A stretch of 64,000 bases of DNA from Planotetraspora sp. A-T 1434 (lineage in GTDB: Bacteria; Actinomycetota; Actinomycetes; Streptosporangiales; Streptosporangiaceae). The first letter of the stretch is position 1; each line of letters opens with the position of its first letter. Of this stretch, positions 33,623 through 41,602 are shown in pieces. The translations under genes and the position numbers were made by a program. The notes under the pieces were generated by a model. The model did no database searches. It saw nothing but the letters and a program-made list of their open reading frames with translations, and was not told the origin of the DNA. The stretch is from contig NZ_JAOEGB010000030.1 of assembly GCF_025420585.1 (NCBI RefSeq), positions 1-64,000 on the forward strand, in the 5' to 3' direction.

Positions 33623-34789
33623 TCATGCCACGGGCTGCTTGGCGTGTTCCCCGATGGCGGTCCGGCCACGCAGGCGCATCGCCGCCAGCACTCGCTCCTG
33701 GGCGATCTGCCGAGCCGCGACGTGCGGCGTGGTGCCGCGCGTGCTGCTCTCCAGCAGGACCGTCGCGGCGTTGCCGCGGATCTTCGCGGATATGTGCGCG
33801 AAGATCTGAGCGGGGTCGGTGGCGAACGCCGAGTATCGGTTGTCCATGGAGAACGCGGCGGCGATGACCCCTCCCGCGTTGGCGATGAAGTCCGGAACCA
33901 CGGAGACGCCGCGCGCGGCCAGCACCTCCAGGGCCGGACCGGTCGTCGGCATGTTCGCTCCCTCGACCACCAGGGAGGCCGTCGTCGACCGGGCCACGTC
34001 CACATCCACCACGTCCTGGATGGCCGCGGGGACCAGGATGTCGCAGTCGAAGGCCAGCGCGTCGCCGGTCGGTCTGACCCCGCCGTACTCCCGCACACAC
34101 CCGTCGCCCGCCTCGCCGCGCAACTGCAGAAGCCGGTTCAGGTCCAGGCCGTCAGGATCGTGCACGGAGCCGACGGACGTGGACACCCCGACAACCGTGG
34201 CTCCCAGGGCGCGGAACCGCTCGGCGGCCGCCGCGCCCACCGCGCCGAAGCCCTGAATGACGACCCGGGCGCCCTTCATCGTGACGCTGAGGGTCTGGGC
34301 CGCGGCATCGGCCGCCTCCGCGACGCCGAAACCGGTGACCCCGAGCTCGTCGTAGGGCACTCCTCCCAGCGCCGTGGGAAGGCCGACCGCCGCTCCGCGA
34401 TCTCCGAGCTCGTCGACGAAGATCGCCGCGTCCTTCTCCGAAAGGCCCATATCCAGGCCGAAGACGTACTCCTTGGGCACCTCGTTGGAGAGGGCCCGCG
34501 CGAAGGCCCGCAGGAGTTGCTCCTTGTTCGCCGCATTGGGGTCTCCCACGAGGCCGGCCTTGGCACCGCCGTAGTAAAGATCCGCGGCCGCCCATTTCCA
34601 CGTCATCGTGCGCGCCAGGCGAGCCACCTCGTCAACGGACAGCGTGGGACTCATCCGGGTGCCGCCTTTGCCCATGCCGCGAGCGGTGTTGTCCAGGACG
34701 AGCACGCCCTTCATCCCGGATTTGCGATCCGAGACGCAGACAACCTTCTCCGGACCCCATTCATCCATGAGCGCGAGGACGTCCGTCAC
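33623..34789 (-). CDS. Glu/Leu/Phe/Val-type amino acid dehydrogenase
   Basis: A 388-residue NAD(P)-dependent amino acid dehydrogenase of the glutamate dehydrogenase superfamily. The catalytic part has KGGTRMSPTLSVDEVARLA and WKWAAADLYYGGAKAGL with conserved lysines; the Rossmann site is VVIQGFGAVGAAAAERF; PDFIANAGGVI follows. It reversibly deaminates an L-amino acid to the 2-oxo acid. Next to ALDH7 it could deaminate 2-aminoadipate to 2-oxoadipate, or recycle glutamate; this is inference. GTG at 34789 follows AAGGAG and is clearly better than upstream candidates. A perfect inverted repeat sits 18 bp upstream. Confidence 0.87.
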   Translation of the reverse strand: MTDVLALMDEWGPEKVVCVSDRKSGMKGVLVLDNTARGMGKGGTRMSPTLSVDEVARLARTMTWKWAAADLYYGGAKAGLVGDPNAANKEQLLRAFARALSNEVPKEYVFGLDMGLSEKDAAIFVDELGDRGAAVGLPTALGGVPYDELGVTGFGVAEAADAAAQTLSVTMKGARVVIQGFGAVGAAAAERFRALGATVVGVSTSVGSVHDPDGLDLNRLLQLRGEAGDGCVREYGGVRPTGDALAFDCDILVPAAIQDVVDVDVARSTTASLVVEGANMPTTGPALEVLAARGVSVVPDFIANAGGVIAAAFSMDNRYSAFATDPAQIFAHISAKIRGNAATVLLESSTRGTTPHVAARQIAQERVLAAMRLRGRTAIGEHAKQPVA

Positions 34790-34807
34790 AGTTCTCCTTA
34801 GGTCATT

Positions 34808-34828
34808 GTGATGCCGACTCAGCATCAC
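34808..34828. promoter_or_regulatory. Perfect 7-bp inverted repeat upstream of the amino acid dehydrogenase
   Basis: GTGATGC-N7-GCATCAC is symmetrical over 21 bp and lies immediately upstream of the ribosome site of the dehydrogenase gene. Size and position suit a dimeric repressor or LysR/GntR-type site; the protein is unknown. It suggests a separate promoter for the dehydrogenase/ALDH7 pair. Confidence 0.55.
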
Positions 34829-34898
34829 TGAGGCGGTAGCCGCTTGGAAGGTTCTCAGCCGCTGGGTTTCGACACTCGAGCACCAGATCCGCTGGTGG

Positions 34899-36254
34899 TC
34901 ATGGACCTTCAGTGGCGCCGTCGGCCCGCCGTACCGGCGATTCCGGAAACGCTGAGCGGGCGGGTCCGTGAAGAGCGCCGGCCGCCGGAGGGCGCTCCTT
35001 CAGCCGGCGTGCCAGACGCCCTGCCTTGGCCATGTCCCGTGCCCACACATGCCGGAGTTGATCGATCTGGTCCGTCGCGGCTCGTGCTCCGCCGAAGTAT
35101 TCCGCCAGGGGTTTCGCCACCTTCTCCTGTACGGCCAGCAGGTCGAGGAGCAACTCCGACTGCGCCGAATAGACGGGCAGTTGAGGACCTCGTGGGGCGA
35201 TGAGTCCCACGAAGAACAGACGCGCGGCATTGAGGGGCAGCACGCCGCCCGCGACCCTCAACGGAACGCCTCCACGGGTCTCGAGGGCGGAGGGCTCCAG
35301 GAACCGGAGGCTGACCTTGAATCCCGAGGCCCACAGAATGGAGTCGAATTCCTCGGTGGTCCCGTCGGCGAACGACACGGCCCTGCCGTCGATGGCGACG
35401 ACCTCGCCCACCACCCGGATGCGACCGTGGTCGATCCAGTAAGTCAGAAGGCTGTTGACGACGGGGAGGTTCTCGAAGAGGTTCCGGCTGTCGGGCTTCG
35501 GGAGCCCGCGATGGCTTTCCGGGTCCCCCACGGCGATTCTCACCAGCTCACGCAGCACGCGCTCCTGAAGCCGCGGCGGCAGTTTCGCGACGAGTTTCAG
35601 CTCGCTGCGCGGCCTGCCGTACAGCGTCTTGGGCTGGTAGACCCGGCCGCCCCTGATCGAGATGCTGGTGGTGAAGCCGGCCTGCGCGGCGTCGACGGCC
35701 AGGTCGCATCCCGAGTTGCCCGCGCCCACCACGAGCACCCGCTGTCCTTCGAGATCCCGGGTGTTGGTGTATTCGGAAGAGTGCAGAGAAACACCGGTGA
35801 ATTCACCGGCGAGATCGGGGAGGGCGGGATCCCACAGGTGTCCGTTCGCCACGACGACCCCGTCGAAACGCCGTGTGGCGCCATCAGAGGTCGCGACGAG
35901 CCAGCCCTGGGTTGAGTCCCCGTTGACAGGCCTGACCTCGACCACCTCTGTGAAGAACAGAATGTGCTCGGTCAGTCCGTTGCTCGTTCCGTAGTCGACG
36001 ATGTAGTCCCGCATCTGGTTCCGGCTGGGAAACGTCGGATAGGTGCCGGGCATCCCGCGGTCCGCGAAGCCGGAGGAATCCCGGGGCGTGATCAGGTGCA
36101 GTGCCTCGTAGTCCGTGTGCCAGTGCCCGCCGACGCGGTCGCTGCGTTCGAAACATGTGACATCGTGGCCCGCGCTCACCAACGCCTTGAGCGCGGCCAG
36201 GCCGGCTGCTCCCGCGCCGATGACGCAGTACGCGGGTTTGGTGGACTTTGTCAC
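34899..36254 (-). CDS. Flavin-containing monooxygenase (class B, FMO/BVMO-like)
   Basis: A 451-residue FAD/NADPH monooxygenase. IGAGAAGLAALKAL is the FAD site, VVGAGNSGCDLAVDAA the NADPH site, and FTGVSLHSSEY fits the FMO/BVMO fingerprint F-x-G-x-x-x-H-x-x-x with Tyr in place of Trp. Such enzymes oxygenate amines, sulfur or ketones. Here it may act on an amine-bearing intermediate, but the substrate is unknown. GTG 36254 follows GAAGGA. The last 30 residues are Pro/Arg-rich and family-atypical. It sits 12 bp after a GGCT-fold gene in the same orientation. Confidence 0.87.
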   Translation of the reverse strand: MTKSTKPAYCVIGAGAAGLAALKALVSAGHDVTCFERSDRVGGHWHTDYEALHLITPRDSSGFADRGMPGTYPTFPSRNQMRDYIVDYGTSNGLTEHILFFTEVVEVRPVNGDSTQGWLVATSDGATRRFDGVVVANGHLWDPALPDLAGEFTGVSLHSSEYTNTRDLEGQRVLVVGAGNSGCDLAVDAAQAGFTTSISIRGGRVYQPKTLYGRPRSELKLVAKLPPRLQERVLRELVRIAVGDPESHRGLPKPDSRNLFENLPVVNSLLTYWIDHGRIRVVGEVVAIDGRAVSFADGTTEEFDSILWASGFKVSLRFLEPSALETRGGVPLRVAGGVLPLNAARLFFVGLIAPRGPQLPVYSAQSELLLDLLAVQEKVAKPLAEYFGGARAATDQIDQLRHVWARDMAKAGRLARRLKERPPAAGALHGPARSAFPESPVRRADGATEGP

Positions 36255-36266
36255 GTTGATATTCCT

Positions 36267-36755
36267 TCAGGAGGCCCTGTGCGGGGGCAGCGCGTCGAGG
36301 TAGTCGTTCAACTGGACGACGAAGTCATCGGGGAGACCGGCTGAATGCGATCCTTCGCGCACCAGGCCCACGTAAGCGTCGTCGGGGGTCGCCGGTCGCA
36401 GAGGATCCGTCAGGAAGTACGTCGTGACCACCATGGGCAGGCCGTCCACCGTGGTGACGTCGATGGGAAGGCGCCGGAACCAGTCGCGGCCGACACCTGA
36501 CGCCCGATCGAGGTCTGCCATCTCCGAATCGGTGACCCGGTAGACGACTCCGTACGCGTTCGTTCCCGGCGCCTCGGCCAGGTGGCATCCCACGCGACCG
36601 GCTTCGTCGCTGTAGGCCCAGAATTCCAGCCGATGATCGGGGAAGGAGGCGACCGCGATCTTTTCGGCGCCCGGACAGTATTTCCGCATCTCCTCGGTTC
36701 CCAGCAGGGTGCCGTAACCGAAGTAGTAGGTGGTGGATTCATCGGGCGAGGTCAT
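36267..36755 (-). CDS. GGCT-fold (gamma-glutamylcyclotransferase-like) protein 1
   Basis: A 162-residue protein starting with YYFGYGTLL, the glycine loop of the gamma-glutamylcyclotransferase fold, and with the family path GVVYRVTDSEMADLDRASGVG. In active GGCTs the L-D-x-x-E-G-V glutamate is the general acid/base; here that position is Ser86, so ordinary cyclotransferase activity is doubtful. The second ATG (36755) is chosen because AGAGGA lies 6 bases before it; the ATG at 36761 abuts that element. A second GGCT-fold gene lies two genes upstream, around an amine oxidase. Confidence 0.8.
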   Translation of the reverse strand: MTSPDESTTYYFGYGTLLGTEEMRKYCPGAEKIAVASFPDHRLEFWAYSDEAGRVGCHLAEAPGTNAYGVVYRVTDSEMADLDRASGVGRDWFRRLPIDVTTVDGLPMVVTTYFLTDPLRPATPDDAYVGLVREGSHSAGLPDDFVVQLNDYLDALPPHRAS

Positions 36756-36794
36756 TGTCATTCCTCTGAGTAGCGGGGCTTCGGGAGGCGGGGT

Positions 36795-37973
36795 TCACCC
36801 GATCGTTCGTTTGGCGTATTCCGCGCCGGACACCGGGAACCCGGCACCCGCGAATCGATTCAGGTTGAACGGCGTCAGATCGACGGTCGTCGCGTCGTGG
36901 CCGAGGATCAGCTCGCTGAGGGACAGCCCCGCCGCCGGTGCCACCTTGTGCCCCTTGCCGGCCGCGGCGACATTCAGGTACAACCCCGGCATCTGATCCA
37001 CCCCACCGAAGATGGGCTTGCCATCGGGGGCGTAGGTGTCGGCTCTGGTCCATGACCGCCTGACCCTCGAGCGGCCGAGTGACGGTATGCGGGAGGCGAC
37101 CTTCGCGATCCCTTCCGCGTCGGCGGCCGGATCGACGCGCAGGTCGTAGCTGTCGGGATCCACGGGCTTCGCGGTGAACCGGTCTCGAAGCGTGATGATG
37201 CCGCGACCACCGGGCCGGGGCGTCAGCCAGGAATCGGTGATCGGATCCATGTACGAGCTGACTCGGCCGAGCTCTTCGGGAAGGTCGATCTCGCCTACGG
37301 ATATCGCCCGTGACTCCAGCGGCAACGCGATGCCCGCCGACGCGGCGAGGGGCTTCGACCAGGCGCCCGCCGCGAGCACGACGGTGCGCGTGGCGATGAT
37401 CTCCCCGCCGGCGGTCTCAACGCCTGTCACTCCGCGGGCATCGACCAGGATCCGGGTGGCGTCCGTGGGGCTCACGCGGACGCCCAGTCGCCTGATCGCG
37501 GCAAGAAGCGTCGTCGTGCACAGCCAGTTGCCGGCCGTTCCGGCGTTGGGCTCATAGACCGCCGCGCCGATCCCGTGGAGGTCGAAGTAGGGGTGGAGTT
37601 CGGCGATCTCCGCGGGGCCGAGAACGAGCGCTTCCACTCCGAGGTCATGCTGAATGGCGACATTGGTCTTGAGGCTCTCGACCTCGTCCTCGCCGACGAA
37701 GCGGATGAAGCCCGAGGGGAGCCACCCGTTCGGCGCCCCCACGTGTTCCTCCCAGTGCTCGAAGAACGGCATGCTCGCCGCCGCCAGGGCCGCCTCGGGC
37801 CTGTTGTCGTGGTGGGTTCTCAGCAGGCCGACAGCGTCCTGAGACGCGCTACGGCCGGCCATGGTTCCGGTCAGGAGAGTGACCTGGCCCGCGCCCAGTC
37901 GGGACAGGTGATATGCCGTCGCGGCACCGTTGAGGCCGCCGCCGATGACGACGACGTCTTGTGTCACGGTCAT
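36795..37973 (-). CDS. DAO-family FAD amine/amino acid oxidase (sarcosine/pipecolate oxidase-like)
   Basis: A 392-residue flavoprotein of the D-amino-acid-oxidase superfamily. VVVIGGGLNGAATAYHLSRLG is the FAD site; VVLAAGAWSKPLAASAGI and a C-terminal LYLNVAAAGKGHKVAPAAG follow the sarcosine oxidase/SoxB pattern. These oxidise secondary or primary amines to imines with H2O2 release or electron transfer. In Pseudomonas, AmaA of this superfamily oxidises L-pipecolate to piperideine-6-carboxylate, the substrate of ALDH7 enzymes. ATG at 37973 is used; upstream in-frame codons lack a ribosome site. It lies between the two GGCT-fold genes. Confidence 0.86.
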   Translation of the reverse strand: MTVTQDVVVIGGGLNGAATAYHLSRLGAGQVTLLTGTMAGRSASQDAVGLLRTHHDNRPEAALAAASMPFFEHWEEHVGAPNGWLPSGFIRFVGEDEVESLKTNVAIQHDLGVEALVLGPAEIAELHPYFDLHGIGAAVYEPNAGTAGNWLCTTTLLAAIRRLGVRVSPTDATRILVDARGVTGVETAGGEIIATRTVVLAAGAWSKPLAASAGIALPLESRAISVGEIDLPEELGRVSSYMDPITDSWLTPRPGGRGIITLRDRFTAKPVDPDSYDLRVDPAADAEGIAKVASRIPSLGRSRVRRSWTRADTYAPDGKPIFGGVDQMPGLYLNVAAAGKGHKVAPAAGLSLSELILGHDATTVDLTPFNLNRFAGAGFPVSGAEYAKRTIG

Positions 37974-38017
37974 GGGTGTTGGTTCGCTTTCTGCCGGCGT
38001 CGGGGTGCGACCGTCGG

Positions 38018-38521
38018 CTATTCGTCCGAGAGGGGGACCGGGTTGGCGCGTCCGGGATCGGGGCATGCCTCGGCCGCGTCATACGTCGCCCGCAACTCAT
38101 CCCCGTAGGACCGCGGCAGGGTCCACGCCTCGATGCCGGTCAGGATGTGATCCCACTCGTAGTCCGGGACCTTCATCGGCTCACCCGGATTGTTCAGGCA
38201 GTACGTCCAGCAGTCGTAGACGGCGCCGTCATCCCCGTACACGCTGAGGAACCGCGCCCCATTCGCCGCGAAGACCCGCGCGTCATGAGGCAGGCCCATT
38301 TCGATGATCGCGCCATATGCGACCCGGCCCCAGGCGTCACCGGTGTCCGAGAGGTGACACCAGCCCTTGCTGCCTTCCGAGTCCGCCGACCGGCGGAACT
38401 CGACTCGCCGGTTGTGAGCTCTGCCGAGGGTGACGACCCTCGCGCTGGGAGCCCTCGCCTTGAGGAGGCGAGGGTCCAGCCAGGTGCAATAGGCGAAGTA
38501 GTAGCCGATCTCGTCCGTCAT
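38018..38521 (-). CDS. GGCT-fold (gamma-glutamylcyclotransferase-like) protein 2, divergent
   Basis: A 167-residue protein with YYFAYCTWLDPRLL at the N-terminus, a changed form of the GGCT loop (Y-G-S/T to Y-C-T), and GRVAYGAIIEMGLPHDARVF where the family has GVVY and the catalytic segment. The catalytic Glu position falls near Asn87 with no glutamate. Pairing with the similar gene at 36267 suggests an ancient duplication with specialised, possibly non-cyclotransferase, roles. ATG 38521 lies in a 17-bp tandem duplication that also creates an upstream start codon in another frame. Confidence 0.72.
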   Translation of the reverse strand: MTDEIGYYFAYCTWLDPRLLKARAPSARVVTLGRAHNRRVEFRRSADSEGSKGWCHLSDTGDAWGRVAYGAIIEMGLPHDARVFAANGARFLSVYGDDGAVYDCWTYCLNNPGEPMKVPDYEWDHILTGIEAWTLPRSYGDELRATYDAAEACPDPGRANPVPLSDE

Positions 38522-38541
38522 GAAATCTCGTCCGTCATGAA
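38508..38541. repeat. 17-bp perfect tandem duplication across a start codon
   Basis: ATCTCGTCCGTCATGAA occurs twice back to back (38508-38524 and 38525-38541). On the minus strand this duplicates the first codons of the GGCT-fold gene 2. The upstream ATG (38538) reads M-T-D-E-I-S and stops at a TGA that overlaps the real ATG, making a possible six-codon coupled leader. Confidence 0.85.
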
Positions 38542-38598
38542 AGTCGTGTTCTCCCGTTACGCGGCTTCCGTCGTACGGTGGCCGCCGCTCTCGATGTG

Positions 38599-38666
38599 TA
38601 GAGCCGCTGCGATTAGAGCCGGTGTCTTTAGAGCGCTGTGATCAGAGCCTGCGATCAGAGTCGGTG
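38599..38666. repeat. Degenerate direct repeats between ABC ATPase and GGCT-fold gene 2
   Basis: About five copies of a 13-16 bp unit close to GGCTCTGATCGCAG (minus strand) run through the gap and into the last codons of the ATPase gene. Spacing is irregular. They may bind a regulator or be a decayed minisatellite. Confidence 0.55.
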
Positions 38667-39398
38667 CGATTCGACGAGGCGGCGGAGGAATGCCTGCGTC
38701 TTCGGCCGATCCGGGTCGGACAGAATCTTCGCCGCGGGGCCTTCCTCGTATATCGCGCCGTCGGCGACGAAGCACACACGGGTGGCGACCTCGCGCGCGA
38801 AGCTCATCTCATGGGTCGCCAGCAGCATCGTCATTCCCTCGTTCGCGAGTTCGCGGACGATTTCCAGGACCTCGCCGACGAGTTCCGGATCGAGCGCGGA
38901 AGTGATCTCGTCGAGAAGAAGAGCCTGGGGGGACATGGCGAGCGTGCGGGCGATCGCCACGCGCTGCTGCTCGCCTCCCGAGAGCGCCTCGGGATACTTG
39001 TCGACCTTCTTCGACAGGCCGACGCGGGAGAGGAGCCGAAAGGCGATGTCTCGTGCCGCTCCCTTGTCTCTGCCCAGAACGCGCCGTTGAGCGACCATGA
39101 CGTTTTCGATGGCCGTCATGTGCGGGAAAAGATTGAAATGCTGGAAGACCATGCCCACGCGGCGGCGCACGGCGTTCATGTCCACGATGGGACTCGACAC
39201 CTCGAGGTCCCCGACGAAGACGGCTCCGGTCTGAATGGACTCCAGGCCGTTGACGCATCTGAGCATGGTGGACTTGCCGCAGCCGGATGGGCCGATGAGG
39301 CACACCACTTCGTGCTTGTCGACCCGGAGATTCAGGTCGTTCAGCACATTTATGGGCCCGTAGGTCTTTCCCACATGTTCAAGTCTGACGAATGACAT
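38655..39398 (-). CDS. Polar amino acid ABC transporter ATPase (GlnQ/HisP type)
   Basis: A 247-residue ATPase with Walker A GPSGCGKST, signature LSGGEQQR, Walker B LLLDEITSALDPELV and switch LATHEMSFAREVA. The DEITSALDPE form and the VFQHFNLFPHMT Q-loop are typical of the polar amino acid import family. It starts 4 bp after the permease stop. It energises uptake with the permease and binding protein upstream. Confidence 0.94.
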   Translation of the reverse strand: MSFVRLEHVGKTYGPINVLNDLNLRVDKHEVVCLIGPSGCGKSTMLRCVNGLESIQTGAVFVGDLEVSSPIVDMNAVRRRVGMVFQHFNLFPHMTAIENVMVAQRRVLGRDKGAARDIAFRLLSRVGLSKKVDKYPEALSGGEQQRVAIARTLAMSPQALLLDEITSALDPELVGEVLEIVRELANEGMTMLLATHEMSFAREVATRVCFVADGAIYEEGPAAKILSDPDRPKTQAFLRRLVESHRL

Positions 39399-39402
39399 TC
39401 AC

Positions 39403-40416
39403 TCACGCCTTTCCCTGGCGCTTACGCGCTGAGCGCATGATGATGTAGTCCGTGAGCCGTGACAGCGGCAGCGTGACGACAAGGAAGCACAGGGAGACCC
39501 CCACCAGGGGGCTCAGGTTGGACATGAAAGTGACCTGGATCCTCGCCGTCGTCAGGCCTTCGACCAGGCCGAGCACGGACAGCAGCGACGTGTCCTTGAG
39601 CACGGAGATGTACCAGTTGAGCAGCGAGGGCAGAGTCGACCGGATCGCTTGGGGCAAGATGATGTGGCGCATGGCGCCGAAATATCCGAAGCCCAGGGAA
39701 CGCGCCGCGGCGAGTTGCCCGCTCGGAATCGCGTCGATCGCTCCGCGGAAGATCTCGGCGACGTAGGCGCCGTAGACCACGATGAGGGCTATGGCACCCG
39801 TTTGGTACAGCGACATGGTTGCGAAGAAGCCGATGCCGGTGGCGGGCAGTCCGAACCCGATCAGAAGGATCGTCAGAAGGCCGGGAAGCGCGCGGAACAG
39901 GTCGATATAGCCGACGACGATAAGTCGTATGGGGAGATATGCCCGGCCGGGCAGGGAGCGGCCCACCGCGAGAACAAGGCCCCAGATCACGATGCCGATC
40001 TCGGCCGTGATGGAGACGGTGAGGTTGCTGACAAAGGCGCCGGCGATGTCCGGGATGCTCTTGCTGAGGGCGTCGAGGTCGAAATACGCACGCAGCACGG
40101 CGTGATCGTTGAGCAGGAGAAACGCCGCGACCGCCACCACAATGAGGGTGGTGAGGGCCGCGCCGAACGCGTATGTGGCCCAATTCCGTGCCCTCAAGGC
40201 CTGCGCGACGGCGGGCTTCCCCTCCCGCACCGACCTGCGATATCTGACCGCGTTGACGAGGGAGACCAGCCCCACCGGCGGGAACAGCACCGTTGCCACG
40301 ATCGGTGGAATCATGCTCGGGAATCCGTGCGGTGCGTTGTCGCCATCAGAATCAACCTGCCCGACGACCAACAGGCCGTCCGGCGACTGCGCCGGATTCT
40401 CAATGGTTTGATCCAT
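39403..40416 (-). CDS. Amino acid ABC permease with N-terminal CD225/dispanin-like domain
   Basis: A 337-residue membrane protein. Residues about 125-330 are a HisM/GlnP permease, with the EAA loop AARSLGFGYFGAMRHIILPQAIR. Residues about 30-105 are two extra hydrophobic segments around PPVGLVSLVNAVRYRRSV and GKPAVAQALRARNW. That matches the layout of CD225/dispanin domains (P-x-G helix, basic loop, G-x-x-x-x-A-x-x-x-A before the second helix). ATG 40416 follows GGGAAG; the 12 extra codons upstream have no ribosome site. Importer partner of the adjacent ATPase and binding protein. The fusion is unusual. Confidence 0.9.
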   Translation of the reverse strand: MDQTIENPAQSPDGLLVVGQVDSDGDNAPHGFPSMIPPIVATVLFPPVGLVSLVNAVRYRRSVREGKPAVAQALRARNWATYAFGAALTTLIVVAVAAFLLLNDHAVLRAYFDLDALSKSIPDIAGAFVSNLTVSITAEIGIVIWGLVLAVGRSLPGRAYLPIRLIVVGYIDLFRALPGLLTILLIGFGLPATGIGFFATMSLYQTGAIALIVVYGAYVAEIFRGAIDAIPSGQLAAARSLGFGYFGAMRHIILPQAIRSTLPSLLNWYISVLKDTSLLSVLGLVEGLTTARIQVTFMSNLSPLVGVSLCFLVVTLPLSRLTDYIIMRSARKRQGKA

Positions 40417-40529
40417 GGTTCGCTTCCCTGCTCGGCGGGAGAGCGCGGCCATCCCGGGGGATGACGGCCGGGCTCTCCCGCGTGATCACTTCTTCGATGG
40501 CCGGCCGGAGCCGGCCGCAGAGGCCGGCA

Positions 40530-41372
40530 TCAGCCGAACGACGGGCATGTCGGCACGGAAGCCGGATCGACTCCACCGAGAGTGGGCAGGACGTTCTTTT
40601 CCTGCATCGCCTTGATGGTTCCGTCCGCCTGGTACTTCTTCAGCAGGTCCTGAACCTTGGGGAAGACCGCTGCGCCCTTGTTGAGAATCCAGGCGTATTG
40701 GCTTTCCTCGGGCAGTTGGCAGGCGGCCTGCATTCCGGAGTATTTGGGGGTCTGCATCTTGGAAAGGATCGTCGGCAGGTTGCCGAGGGCGCCGTCGATG
40801 CGGCCGTCCATCACCGCGTCGTACTTCTGCTGGTCCTCGTCGAAGCCCAGAGGCTTGACGTTGGGCTTGATCACGTTGTTGATGTATTGGGACGTGTCGC
40901 AGGCTCCGCAGGAGCCCAGCTTCAGCCCTCGGATCTTGTCGGCGGTGCTCGCGTCAACGCCCTTCTTGGTGGCGATCGCGATGTGGTCGGACCAGATCGG
41001 AGTGGTCATATCAAATTTCTTGACGCGCTCCGGAAGGATCGAGAACGTGTCGGCTGAAATGTCGTAGTTCTTCGCCTGGCCGCCGATCATGGCCGTGAAG
41101 TCGATCTTGTTGTATTCGACCTTGAGGCCGAGGTCCTTGCCGATCTTCTGAGTCAGGTCGACGAAGTAGCCGCCCGTCGGGGCGGTGGGGTCGCTGCCTT
41201 CGATGAAGCCGGGGTAAGGGAAGTCCGCGAAAACCACGGTCAGCACGCCGGGCTTGACGGTTTCGATTCCGGACTTGTTTCCGGCGGCCGGGTCGGAGCT
41301 TCCGCATGCCGCCGTGGTGAGGGCAGTGAGGAACACCGCGCCGATGGCCAGAGAAATGCGCTTCGTGGTCAT
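40530..41372 (-). CDS. Amino acid ABC transporter substrate-binding lipoprotein (family 3)
   Basis: A 280-residue periplasmic-binding-fold lipoprotein. The signal peptide ends in the lipobox LTTAAC (Cys22). GGYFVDLTQKIGKDLGLKVEYNKIDF and a DGRIDGALGNLPT-like second lobe are typical of family-3 amino acid binders. ATG 41372 follows GAAAGG. It is the first gene of the minus-strand catabolic set, upstream of permease and ATPase. Likely ligand is an amino acid or conjugate related to lysine, inferred from the downstream enzymes. Confidence 0.92.
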   Translation of the reverse strand: MTTKRISLAIGAVFLTALTTAACGSSDPAAGNKSGIETVKPGVLTVVFADFPYPGFIEGSDPTAPTGGYFVDLTQKIGKDLGLKVEYNKIDFTAMIGGQAKNYDISADTFSILPERVKKFDMTTPIWSDHIAIATKKGVDASTADKIRGLKLGSCGACDTSQYINNVIKPNVKPLGFDEDQQKYDAVMDGRIDGALGNLPTILSKMQTPKYSGMQAACQLPEESQYAWILNKGAAVFPKVQDLLKKYQADGTIKAMQEKNVLPTLGGVDPASVPTCPSFG

Positions 41373-41589
41373 CGCTTGCCTTTCCATGCTTCCCGGCGTG
41401 GTATCCCAGTTTGGGTGTTCCACTCCGGACCGGGGGGTCGCGCTTTTTCGGGGTGCTGCAACAAGTGATAGACCGTTGTGCTGTCGAATTTCCATCCGCC
41501 GCGGCTGAGGGCAATCACTGTGCTGCGAGTCTCACGGGCGCCGGATGCAGTGTCCAGACGATAAGCGCGCGCCAATATTGCGCTGAGGA

Positions 41590-41602
41590 TTAGCGATGCT
41601 AA
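41590..41602. promoter_or_regulatory. Inverted repeat in the importer upstream region
   Basis: TTAGC-GAT-GCTAA is a perfect 5-bp inverted repeat about 220 bp upstream of the binding-protein gene, next to AT-rich AATATT. It is a candidate operator for the minus-strand catabolic set. Confidence 0.35.
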
